DNA of 64,000 nucleotides from Apostichopus japonicus (taxonomy: Eukaryota; Echinodermata; Holothuroidea; Aspidochirotida; Stichopodidae), in contig NC_092563.1 of NCBI RefSeq assembly GCF_037975245.1, forward strand, positions 21,465,699 through 21,529,698, in the 5' to 3' direction. The notes under the pieces are model-generated. The model did no database searches and had not been told where the DNA came from. It worked only from the letters and a program-made list of their open reading frames with translations. Positions within the stretch are counted from its first letter, which is position 1. Each line of letters begins with the position of its first letter. Shown piece after piece: positions 23,346 through 33,871 of the stretch. A program made the translations under genes and the position numbers.

Positions 23346-24124
23346 CTGTCGAGAACAAACTTAAAGACTATATCTATAACCATGAACAATCTATATATTT
23401 CAACTATCTATTTCTATAACCATGAACAATCTCTATATCGCAACTTTCTATTTCTATAATATACCTCTTTAACTATACTTTGTAAATATTATTGCTATGG
23501 AGATGGAATTCTTGGGCGTGAGCCAGTGAAAGTCCGAAAGTTGGTGCTTATAATGTAGGTCAGGCAGGATGAAGGAGAGATAAGGGGAGATGGGGGTCAA
23601 GAGCGGTTAGAGATGTGTGTGAGTGTGTTTCTACAGTGTATGCTATATGTACAGACTACTTGTCATTTTGTGTGAGAGAAAGGGAGTTCACTGTTCACTT
23701 TGACTTTGACTTGGAATATTGGCCTTGTGTTGTTGTGCTGGCTGTTGGGAAAATGAAGGGTGTGGCTGAGTGAAGTGACTGCAAGAGTGAGTGGAGGAGT
23801 TTGGGACTGGAGGAGAGAAGGAATAAAAGTCACAGAACATTATGAATATTCTCTATTCTTATCATTGGAATTCACGCCTCCGCATGAAACTTTGCAGCTT
23901 TGTCGGGACTAAACTAACATCGATCCTCTACTCGACAACGACATTCTTTATGTTGAGTGGGAGTTTATTCCAAAGGAGGGTTGAGGAGTACTGGCAAGAT
24001 CGCTCGTCATAAGATTTGGTGGACACAGGGTGCATAGAGAGAGCAAAGATTGGGTGCTAGAGCGCAGACGGCGAGTTGGGAGTATAACTTTGAACAAGTT
24101 CACCCAAGTAGGACATGTGGGGCA
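23346..24124. other. Unassigned DNA, possible retroelement remnant
   Basis: A minus frame (23948-24110) reads like a decayed retroelement C-terminus, but no diagnostic motif survives. Confidence 0.25.
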
Positions 24125-25935
24125 ATACCATTCATTCATTTTCATTCATTCATTTATTTGCTTTTTCACATAAATATTACAATGTGAATGGAAGTCTTCT
24201 GAAAAGCCTATGCTGGCTTAACAAAACAGAAGACTCCCATGAAGAAAAGATAGAAAATAGTGAAAATAATGTTAATAACAACACGTATAGGCTTCAATCT
24301 GTGAATATGCTGCTATGCGACTATGCAGCTAAATCATAATTAATAAGACATGATAATTTCTTTAGTAAGACATTTACTAAATGTGGAGCTTGTTTTCTTA
24401 GTTTTTAAAGTTATTGACATTGAATTCCAAATTTTGGTTGCACGGTTTCTGAGGCTTAACATACCAGTGCGTGTTTTATATGATTTATAATGTGCGTTGC
24501 TAGCCGTTCTGGTATTATGATTATGGAAATCTGTGTTGCTATTTATAAAATTTCGAAAACTGATTGGTAATAATCCATTCCAAGCCTTGTATGTAAATGT
24601 TGCAATATTAACTTTTATAATGTCATCTAATTTCAATAAATTGAGTTTCTTAAAGAGGGGGCTTGTATGTTCACGCGGTGCTGCGTGAGAAATATGACGT
24701 ATTGCACTCTTTTGAAGTATTTTAAGGTGACTTAAATGAGAAACACTTGTACCAGACCAGATAATCAAGCAGTAATACAGATGTGGTGCTATTAAAGTTT
24801 GATAAAGCATTCTGAGTATATTCTGGGGGAGGAAATGTTTTAGCTTTGCTAACATTCCTGCACCTCTTGCAACGCTGGTGGTCACTTCATGAAAGTTTAC
24901 TATCAATATTAACCCCTAGAAATTTAGTAGTTGATACTTGTTTAATTACTTTACCGTCCATTATTATGTCATTATTCCAGTTAAGCGTTCTTCTTCCATT
25001 AAATACTATATAGTAAGTTTTGTCTGCATTAAGTGATAACTTATTACCAGCAAACCAGTTAGTAAATTTAGTTAATTCAGTAGAGACAGTATCATGTATT
25101 CTATGTACGTTATCATCAGCAAACAAAATAGTCTTGGCAATTTTTGACACCTGGAAAATGTCATTGACATATATATTATGAACAACAGTGGTCCTAATAT
25201 TGAGCCCTGTGGAACACCACAACGGGTTACAGCGTGTTCGGATTTAGAGTTTTTATAAGAAGTATACTGATGTCTATTGGATAAATAGCTGCTCAACCAG
25301 TCAAGGGTTGTTCCCCTTACACCATACAAAGATAATTTACTTAGCAAAATGGTATGGTCAATAGTATCAAATGCCTTGGAGAGATCAAGGAACACTCCAA
25401 TACATATTTTGAAATTATCAAGACTAGTACATGTTTTTTCATGTTGCCAAAGCAAGTTCTGTAGAATGCTTTGGGCGGAAGCCATATTGTTCATTGCACA
25501 GGATATTAAACTTGGTTAGAAACTTAAAGATACGATTGTACATAAGCCTTTCAATAATTTTTGAAAAACATGATAATAAAGAAATAGGACGGTAATTTTC
25601 ATCAACATCTTGGTCACCTTTTTTTAATAATTGGTATAACCTTAGCAATCTTTAGTTTATCTGGAAATGTACCAGAAATAAAAGATAAATTACAAATATA
25701 ATCAATGGTTTGGCGATAAAGTGAAGAACATTTCTTATTATATCTGGTTTAAAATCGTTATATCCCGCTGCTTTTTTTGGTTTCAGGCTGGAAATAGCAA
25801 CTTTTGAAAGTTCTTCCTCACTGACAGGATTAATGAACATAGATTGACTGTTTCTGTTATGAATAAGATATTCTGTACTACCTTTATTTGTAATATTTCT
25901 TGCAAGTGAGGGTCCAATATTTACAAATTATCCAT
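24125..25935 (-). mobile_element. L2/CR1-like LINE with reverse transcriptase
   Basis: Minus-strand ORF2 remains are readable from right to left: SSLKPKKAAGYNDF (25652-25840), ENYRPISLLSCFSKIIERLM and EQYGFRPKHST (25439-25648), DLSKAFDTIDH and CGVPQGSILGPLLF (25072-25494), FADDN and GNKLSLNADKTYYIVF (24887-25222), and LPQNILRMLYQTL with the C-terminal tail (24340-24906). These are RT motifs of the L2/CR1 superfamily. The catalytic dyad region reads FADDN. Several frameshifts and overlaps separate the pieces, so the copy is dead, and the endonuclease is absent. The 3' UTR contains AAGCCTATGCTGGC and ends in an (AATG)n tail near 24131. The same 3' UTR occurs at 48.2 kb. Confidence 0.85.
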
Positions 25936-25940
25936 GTTTT

Positions 25941-26155
25941 GTAAATATAAAATATAAAATATAAAATGTAAAATGTAAACTATAAAATATAAAATATAAA
26001 ATATAAAATATAAAATATGAAATATAAAATATAAAATATAAAATATAAAATATAAAATATAAAATATAAAATATAAAATATAAAATATAAAATATAAAAT
26101 ATAAAATATAAAATATAAAATGTAAAATGTAAAATATAAAATATAAAATATAAAA
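25941..26155. repeat. (TATAAAA)n heptanucleotide array
   Basis: About 30 copies of a 7-bp unit with a few variants (TGTAAAA, TATGAAA). Frames on the minus strand encoding FYILYFI repeats are by-products. Confidence 0.9.
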
Positions 26156-26174
26156 GGTTCATAATTTCTCATAT

Positions 26175-26308
26175 ATTTAGTTTACTTTTTCCTTTTCCTT
26201 TTCTTTACAAGGAGTAATGTACTTTGTTAAGCCATCTGAATGTTTTTTTAAAGGACTTCCTATCACATTGTATATATTGACGTAATAAAACAAATAAATC
26301 AATCAATC
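26175..26308 (+). mobile_element. L2/CR1-like 3' tail fragment
   Basis: Reads TTTGTTAAGCCATCTGAATG, AAGGACTTCC, CACATTGTATATATTG and ends AAATCAATCAATCAATC-like tail. It is the counterpart of the minus-strand tail at 40603-40700. The first tRNA-like unit of the satellite begins within 6 bp of its end. Confidence 0.7.
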
Positions 26309-26313
26309 AAACA

Positions 26314-26395
26314 GCTGCCTTGGTAAAGCGGTTGTGCTCTGAACCTCGATTGCGAGACGTATTTTGGCTCCTGGGTTCGAGACCCGACCACGGCA
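26314..26395 (+). ncRNA. Divergent tRNA-SINE-like head (82 nt), array edge
   Basis: Has an A-box-like TGGTAAAGCGG and a perfect B-box GGTTCGAGACC (26374-26384), with ends GCTGCC and CACGGCA that can pair over most of an acceptor stem. It is 7 nt longer than the array units in the middle. Its spacer (CTTCATTATGAACTTTAAGA) is diverged. Best read as the older tRNA-derived SINE-type sequence from which the satellite grew; expression is unknown. Confidence 0.6.
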
Positions 26396-26505
26396 GTTTG
26401 CTTTTGCAGCTCTCTTATACGCTCTAACGCCTTCATTATGAACTTTAAGAATTAGAAACGAGCATAGATATACCAACAGCTGCCTTGGTGCAGCGGTTGT
26501 GCTCT

Positions 26506-26578
26506 TCTTATATAAACAGTTTTGAGATAAGTGAGCCAGTGGACTCGCCTATCAAAAAAGAAAAAAAGAAAAAAAAGA
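26506..26578. mobile_element. 73-bp A-tailed insertion with 11-bp TSD
   Basis: Interrupts the second unit. GGTTGTGCTCT stands on both sides (26495-26505 and 26579-26589). The insert ends in an A-rich tail (AAAAAAGAAAAAAAG), as expected for LINE-machinery retroposition of a short RNA. The source RNA is not recognised. Confidence 0.75.
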
Positions 26579-27020
26579 GGTTGTGCTCTGTACCTCGAGA
26601 GCGTGACGTGTTTTGGGTCCTGGGCTCGAGACCCGGCCACGGCAGTTTGCTTTTGCAGCGCTCTCGTAGGGTTCTCTGGAACTTTAAGTATTAGGAACGA
26701 ACATAGATTTATATCAGCTGCTGTCGTGGCGCGGTTGGTTGCGCTCGAGAGCGTGACGTGTTTTGGGTCCTGGGCTCGAGACCCGGCCACGGCAGTTTGC
26801 TTTTGCAGCGCTCTCGTAGGGGTCTCTGGAACTTTAAGTATTAGGAACGAACATAGATTTATATCAGCTGCTGTCGTGGCGCGGTTGGTTGCGCTCGAGA
26901 GCGTGACGTGTTTTGGCTCCTGGGCTCGAGACCCGGCCACGGCAGTTTGCTTTTGCAGCGCTCTCGTAGGGGTTCTCGGGAACTTTAAGTATTAGGAACG
27001 AGCATAGATTTATATCAGCT

Positions 27021-27095
27021 GCTGTCGTGGCGCGGTTGGTTGCGCTCGAGAGCGTGGCGTGTTCTGGCTCCTGGGCTCGAGACCCGGCCACGGCA
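27021..27095 (+). ncRNA. Representative tRNA-like unit, anticodon GGC
   Basis: Cloverleaf read by eye: acceptor GCTGTCG/CCACGGC (one C-C mismatch at pair 6), T8 G9, D stem GCGC/GCGC with loop GGTTGGTT, a 3-nt joint TCG, anticodon stem AGAGC/GTTCT with loop GTGGCGT (T33, anticodon GGC at 27056-27058, Ala-type), variable GGCTC, T stem CTGGG/CCCGG with loop CTCGAGA, then A73. The tRNA invariants at 8, 18, 19, 33, 53, 55, 56, 58 and 61 are present; position 54 is C instead of T and A14 is G. GTTTGCTTTT follows, a potential pol III terminator. Repeats every 151 bp. Whether it is transcribed, aminoacylated or a tRNA pseudogene is unknown. Confidence 0.6.
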
Positions 27096-30000
27096 GTTTG
27101 CTTTTGCAGCGCTCTCGTAGGGGTTCTCGGGAACTTTAAGTATTAGGAACGAGCATAGATTTATATCAGCTGCTGTCGTGGCGCGGTTGGTTGCGCTCGA
27201 GAGCGTGGCGTGTTCTGGCTCCTGGGCTCGAGACCCGGCCACGGCAGTTTGCTTTTGCAGCGCTCTCGTAGGGGTTCTCGGGAACTTTAAGTATTAGGAA
27301 CGAGCATAGATTTATATCAGCTGCTGTCGTGGCGCGGTTGGTTGCGCTCGAGAGCGTGGCGTGTTCTGGCTCCTGGGCTCGAGACCCGGCCACGGCAGTT
27401 TGCTTTTGCAGCGCTCTCGTAGGGGTTCTCGGGAACTTTAAGTATTAGGAACGAGCATAGATTTATATCAGCTGCTGTCGTGGCGCGGTTGGTTGCGCTC
27501 GAGAGCGTGGCGTGTTCTGGCTCCTGGGCTCGAGACCCGGCCACGGCAGTTTGCTTTTGCAGCGCTCTCGTAGGGGTTCTCGGGAACTTTAAGTATTAGG
27601 AACGAGCATAGATTTATATCAGCTGCTGTCGTGGCGCGGTTGGTTGCGCTCGAGAGCGTGGCGTGTTCTGGCTCCTGGGCTCGAGACCCGGCCACGGCAG
27701 TTTGCTTTTGCAGCGCTCTCGTAGGGGTTCTCGGGAACTTTAAGTATTAGGAACGAGCATAGATTTATATCAGCTGCTGTCGTGGCGCGGTTGGTTGCGC
27801 TCGAGAGCGTGGCGTGTTCTGGCTCCTGGGCTCGAGACCCGGCCACGGCAGTTTGCTTTTGCAGCGCTCTCGTAGGGGTTCTCGGGAACTTTAAGTATTA
27901 GGAACGAGCATAGATTTATATCAGCTGCTGTCGTGGCGCGGTTGGTTGCGCTCGAGAGCGTGGCGTGTTCTGGCTCCTGGGCTCGAGACCCGGCCACGGC
28001 AGTTTGCTTTTGCAGCGCTCTCGTAGGGGTTCTCGGGAACTTTAAGTATTAGGAACGAGCATAGATTTATATTAGCTGCTGTCGTGGCGCGGTTGGTTGC
28101 GCTCGAGAGCGTGGCGTGTTCTGGCTCCTGGGCTCGAGACCCGGCCACGGCAGTTTGCTTTTGCAGCGCTCTCGTAGGGGTTCTCGGGAACTTTAAGTAT
28201 TAGGAACGAGCATAGATTTATATCAGCTGCTGTCGTGGCGCGGTTGGTTGCGCTCGAGAGCGTGGCGTGTTCTGGCTCCTGGGCTCGAGACCCGGCCACG
28301 GCAGTTTGCTTTTGCAGCGCTCTCGTAGGGGTTCTCGGGAACTTTAAGTATTAGGAACGAGCATAGATTTATATCAGCTGCTGTCGTGGCGCGGTTGGTT
28401 GCGCTCGAGAGCGTGGCGTGTTCTGGCTCCTGGGCTCGAGACCCGGCCACGGCAGTTTGCTTTTGCAGCGCTCTCGTAGGGGTTCTCGGGAACTTTAAGT
28501 ATTAGGAACGAGCATAGATTTATATCAGCTGCTGTCGTGGCGCGGTTGGTTGCGCTCGAGAGCGTGGCGTGTTCTGGCTCCTGGGCTCGAGACCCGGCCA
28601 CGGCAGTTTGCTTTTGCAGCGCTCTCGTAGGGGTTCTCGGGAACTTTAAGTATTAGGAACGAGCATAGATTTATATCAGCTGCTGTCGTGGCGCGGTTGG
28701 TTGCGCTCGAGAGCGTGGCGTGTTCTGGCTCCTGGGCTCGAGACCCGGCCACGGCAGTTTGCTTTTGCAGCGCTCTCGTAGGGGTTCTCGGGAACTTTAA
28801 GTATTAGGAACGAGCATAGATTTATATCAGCTGCTGTCGTGGCGCGGTTGGTTGCGCTCGAGAGCGTGGCGTGTTCTGGCTCCTGGGCTCGAGACCCGGC
28901 CACGGCAGTTTGCTTTTGCAGCGCTCTCGTAGGGGTTCTCGGGAACTTTAAGTATTAGGAACGAGCATAGATTTATATCAGCTGCTGTCGTGGCGCGGTT
29001 GGTTGCGCTCGAGAGCGTGGCGTGTTCTGGCTCCTGGGCTCGAGACCCGGCCACGGCAGTTTGCTTTTGCAGCGCTCTCGTAGGGGTTCTCGGGAACTTT
29101 AAGTATTAGGAACGAGCATAGATTTATATCAGCTGCTGTCGTGGCGCGGTTGGTTGCGCTCGAGAGCGTGGCGTGTTCTGGCTCCTGGGCTCGAGACCCG
29201 GCCACGGCAGTTTGCTTTTGCAGCGCTCTCGTAGGGGTTCTCGGGAACTTTAAGTATTAGGAACGAGCATAGATTTATATCAGCTGCTGTCGTGGCGCGG
29301 TTGGTTGCGCTCGAGAGCGTGGCGTGTTCTGGCTCCTGGGCTCGAGACCCGGCCACGGCAGTTTGCTTTTGCAGCGCTCTCGTAGGGGTTCTCGGGAACT
29401 TTAAGTATTAGGAACGAGCATAGATTTATATCAGCTGCTGTCGTGGCGCGGTTGGTTGCGCTCGAGAGCGTGGCGTGTTCTGGCTCCTGGGCTCGAGACC
29501 CGGCCACGGCAGTTTGCTTTTGCAGCGCTCTCGTAGGGGTTCTCGGGAACTTTAAGTATTAGGAACGAGCATAGATTTATATCAGCTGCTGTCGTGGCGC
29601 GGTTGGTTGCGCTCGAGAGCGTGGCGTGTTTTGGCTCCTGGGCTCGAGACCCGGCCACGGCAGTTTGCTTTTGCAGCGCTCTCGTAGGGGTTCTCGGGAA
29701 CTTTAAGTATTAGGAACGAGCATAGATTTATATCAGCTGCTGTCGTGGCGCGGTTGGTTGCGCTCGAGAGCGTGGCGTGTTTTGGCTCCTGGGCTCGAGA
29801 CCCGGCCACGGCAGTTTGCTTTTGCAGCGCTCTCGTAGGGGTTCTCGGGAACTTTAAGTATTAGGAACGAACATAGATTTATATCAGCTGCTGTCGTGGC
29901 GCGGTTGGTTGCGCTCGAGAGCGTGGCGTGTTTTGGCTCCTGGGCTCGAGACCCGGCCACGGCAGTTTGCTTTTGCAGCGCTCTCGTAGGGGTTCTCGGG

Positions 30001-33000
30001 AACTTTAAGTATTAGGAACGAACATAGATTTATATCAGCTGCTGTCGTGGCGCGGTTGGTTGCGCTCGAGAGCGTGGCGTGTTTTGGCTCCTGGGCTCGA
30101 GACCCGGCCACGGCAGTTTGCTTTTGCAGCGCTCTCGTAGGGGTTCTCGGGAACTTTAAGTATTAGGAACGAACATAGATTTATATCAGCTGCTGTCGTG
30201 GCGCGGTTGGTTGCGCTCGAGAGCGTGGCGTGTTTTGGCTCCTGGGCTCGAGACCCGGCCACGGCAGTTTGCTTTTGCAGCGCTCTCGTAGGGGTCTCGG
30301 GAAATTTAAGTATTAGGAACGAACATAGATTTATATCAGCTGCTGTCGTGGCGCGGTTGGTTGCGCTCGAGAGCGTGGCGTGTTTTGGCTCCTGGGCTCG
30401 AGACCCGGCCACGGCAGTTTGCTTTTGCAGCGCTCTCGTAGGGGTCTCTGGAACTTTAAGTATTAGGAACGAACATAGATTTATATCAGCTGCTGTCGTG
30501 GCGCGGTTGGTTGCGCTCGAGAGCGTGGCGTGTTTTGGCTCCTGGGCTCGAGACCCGGCCACGGCAGTTTGCTTTTGCAGCGCTTTCGTAGGGGTTCTCG
30601 GGAACTTTAAGTATTAGGAACGAACATAGATTTATATCAGCTGCTGTCGTGGCGCGGTTGGTTGCGCTCGAGAGCGTGGCGTGTTTTGGCTCCTGGGCTC
30701 GAGACCCGGCCACGGCAGTTTGCTTTTGCAGCGCTCTCGTAGGGGTTCTCGGGAACTTTAAGTATTAGGAACGAACATAGATTTATATCAGCTGCTGTCG
30801 TGGCGCGGTTGGTTGCGCTCGAGAGCGTGGCGTGTTTTGGCTCATTGGCTCGAGACCCGGCCACGGCAGTTTGCTTTTGCAGCGCTCTCGTAGGGGTTCT
30901 CGGGAACTTTAAGTATTAGGAACGAACATAGATTTATATCAGCTGCTGTCGTGGCGCGGTTGGTTGCGCTCGAGAGCGTGGCGTGTTTTGGCTCCTGGGC
31001 TCGAGACCCGGCCACGGCAGTTTGCTTTTGCAGCGCTCTCGTAGGGGTCTCTGGAACTTTAAGTATTAGGAACGAACATAGATTTATATCAGCTGCTGTC
31101 GTGGCGCGGTTGGTTGCGCTCGAGAGCGTGGCGTGTTTTGGCTCATGGGCTCGAGACCCAGCCACGGCAGTTTGCTTTTGCAGCGCTCTCGTAGGGGTCT
31201 CTGGAACTTTAAGTATTAGGAACGAGCATAGATTTATATCAGCTGCTGTCGTGGCGCGGTTGGTTGCGCTCGAGGGCGTGGCGTGCTTTGGGTCCTGGGC
31301 TCGAGACCCGGCCACGGCAGTTTGCTTTTGCAGCGCTCTCGTAGGGGTTCTCTGGAACTTTAAGTATTAGGAACGAGCATAGATTTATATCAGCTGCTGC
31401 CGTGGCGCGGTTGGCTGCGCTCGAGGGCGTGGCGTGCTTTGGGTCCTGGGCTCGAGACCCGGCCACGGCAGTTTGCTTTTGCAGCGCTCTCGTAGGGTTC
31501 TCTGGAACTTTAAGTATTAGGAACGAGCATAGATTTATATCAGCTGCTGCCGTGGCGCGGTTGGCTGCGCTCGAGGGCGTGGCGTGCTTTGGGTCCTGGG
31601 CTCGAGACCCGGCCACGGCAGTTTGCTTTTGCAGCGCTCTCGTAGGGTTCTCTGGAACTTTAAGTATTAGGAACGAGCATAGATTTATATCAGCTGCTGC
31701 CGTGGCGCGGATGGCTGCGCTCGAGGGCGTGGCGTGCTTTGGGTCCTGGGCTCGAGACCCGGCCACGGCAGTTTGCTTTTGCAGCGCTCTCGTAGGGTTC
31801 TCTGGAACTTTAAGTATTGGGAACGAGCATAGATTTATATCAGCTGCTGCCGTGGCGCGGTTGGCTGCGCTCGAGGGCGTGGCGTGCTTTGGGTCCTGGG
31901 CTCGAGACCCGGCCACGGCAGTTTGCTTTTGCAGCGCTCTCGTAGGGTTCTCTGGAACTTTAAGTATTAGGAACGAGCATAGATTTATATCAGCTGCTGC
32001 CGTGGCGCGGTTGGCTGCGCTCGAGGGCGTGGCGTGCTTTGGGTCCTGGGCTCGAGACCCGGCCACGGCAGTTTGCTTTTGCAGCGCTCTCGTAGGGTTC
32101 TCTGGAACTTTAAGTATTAGGAACGAGCATAGATTTATATCAGCTGCTGCCGTGGCGCGGTTGGCTGCGCTCGAGGGCGTGGCGTGCTTTGGGTCCTGGG
32201 CTCGAGACCCGGCCACAGCAGTTTGCTTTTGCAGCGCTCTCGTAGGGTTCTCTGGAACTTTAAGTATTAGGAACGAGCATAGATTTATATCAGCTGCTGC
32301 CGTGGCGCGGTTGGCTGCGCTCGAGGGCGTGGCGTGCTTTGGGTCCTGGGCTCGAGACCCGGCCACGGCAGTTTGCTTTTGCAGCGCTCTCGTAGGGTTC
32401 TCTGGAACTTTAAGTATTAGGAACGAGCATAGATTTATATCAGCTGCTGCCGTGGCGCGGTTGGCTGCGCTCGAGGGCGTGGCGTGCTTTGGGTCCTGGG
32501 CTCGAGACCCGGCCACGGCAGTTTGCTTTTGCAGCGCTCTCGTAGGGTTCTCTGGAACTTTAAGTATTAGGAACGAGCATAGATTTATATCAGCTGCTGC
32601 CGTGGCGAGGTTGGCGGCGCTCGAGGGCGTGGCGTGCTTTGGGTCCTGGGCTCGAGACCCGGCCACGGCAGTTTGCTTTTGCAGCGCTCTCGTAGGGTTC
32701 TCTGGAACTTTAAGTATTAGGAACGAGCATAGATTTATATCAGCTGCTGTCGTGGCGCGGTTGGCTGCGCTCGAGGGCGTGGCGTGCTTTGGGTCCTGGG
32801 CTCGAGACCCGGCCACAGCAGTTTGCTTTTGCAGCGCTCTCGTAGGGGTTCTCTGGAACTTTAAGTATTAGGAACGAGCATAGATTTATATCAGCTGCTG
32901 TCGTGGCGCGGTTGGCTGCGCTCGAGGGCGTGGCGTGCTTTGGGTCCTGGGCTCGAGACCCGGCCACGGCAGTTTGCTTTTGCAGCGCTCTCGTAGGGTT

Positions 33001-33796
33001 CTCTGGAACTTTAAGTATTAGGAACGAGCATAGATTTATATCAGCTGCTGCCGTGGCGCGGTTGGCTGCGCTCGAGGGCGTGGCGTGCTTTGGGTCCTGG
33101 GCTCGAGACCCGGCCACGGCAGTTTGCTTTTGCAGCGCTCTCGTAGGGTTCTCTGGAACTTTAAGTATTAGGAACGAGCATAGATTTATATCAGCTGCTG
33201 CCGTGGCGCGGTTGGCTGCGCTCGAGAGCGTGACGTGCTTTGGGTCCTGGGCTCGAGACCCGGCCACGGCAGTTTGCTTTTGCAGCGCTCTCGTAGGGTT
33301 CTCTGGAACTTTAAGTATTAGGAACGAGCATAGATTTATATCAGCTGCTGCCGTGGCGCGGTTGGCTGCGCTCGAGGGCGTGGCGTGCTTTGGGTCCTGG
33401 GCTCGAGACCCGGCCACGGCAGTTTGCTTTTGCAGCGCTCTCGTAGGGTTCTCTGGAACTTTAAGTATTAGGAACGAGCATAGATTTATATCAGCTGCTG
33501 CCGTGGCGCGGTTGGCTGCGCTCGAGGGCGTGGCGTGCTTTCGGTCCTGGGCTCGAGACCCGGCCACGGCAGTTTGCTTTTGCAGCGCTCTCGTAGGGGT
33601 CTCTGGAACTTTAAGTATTAGGAACGAGCCTAGATTTATATCAGCTGCTGTCGTGGCGCCGTTGGCTGCGCTCGAGAGCGTGACGTGCTTTGGCTCCTGG
33701 GCTCGAGACCCGGCCACGGCAGTTTGCTTTTGCAGCGCTCTCGTAGGGGTCTCTGGAACTTTAAGTATTAGGAACGAGCCTAGATTTATATCAGCT

Positions 33797-33871
33797 GCTG
33801 TCGTGGCGCGGTTGGCTGCGCTCGAGAGCGTGACGTGCTTTGGGTCCTGGGCTCGAGACCCGGCCACGGCA
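33797..33871 (+). ncRNA. Representative tRNA-like unit, anticodon GAC
   Basis: Same 75-nt fold as the 27021 unit, but the anticodon stem is AGAGC/GCTTT and the loop GTGACGT, giving anticodon GAC (33832-33834, Val-type). The acceptor strand GCTGTCG again has one mismatch. This form makes up the 33.6-35.2 kb and 36.8-38.7 kb blocks. Confidence 0.55.

Noticed and set aside
25941-26155. Cluster of TATA boxes / membrane peptide ORF
   Set aside because: A simple 7-bp tandem repeat; both readings are by-products of low complexity.
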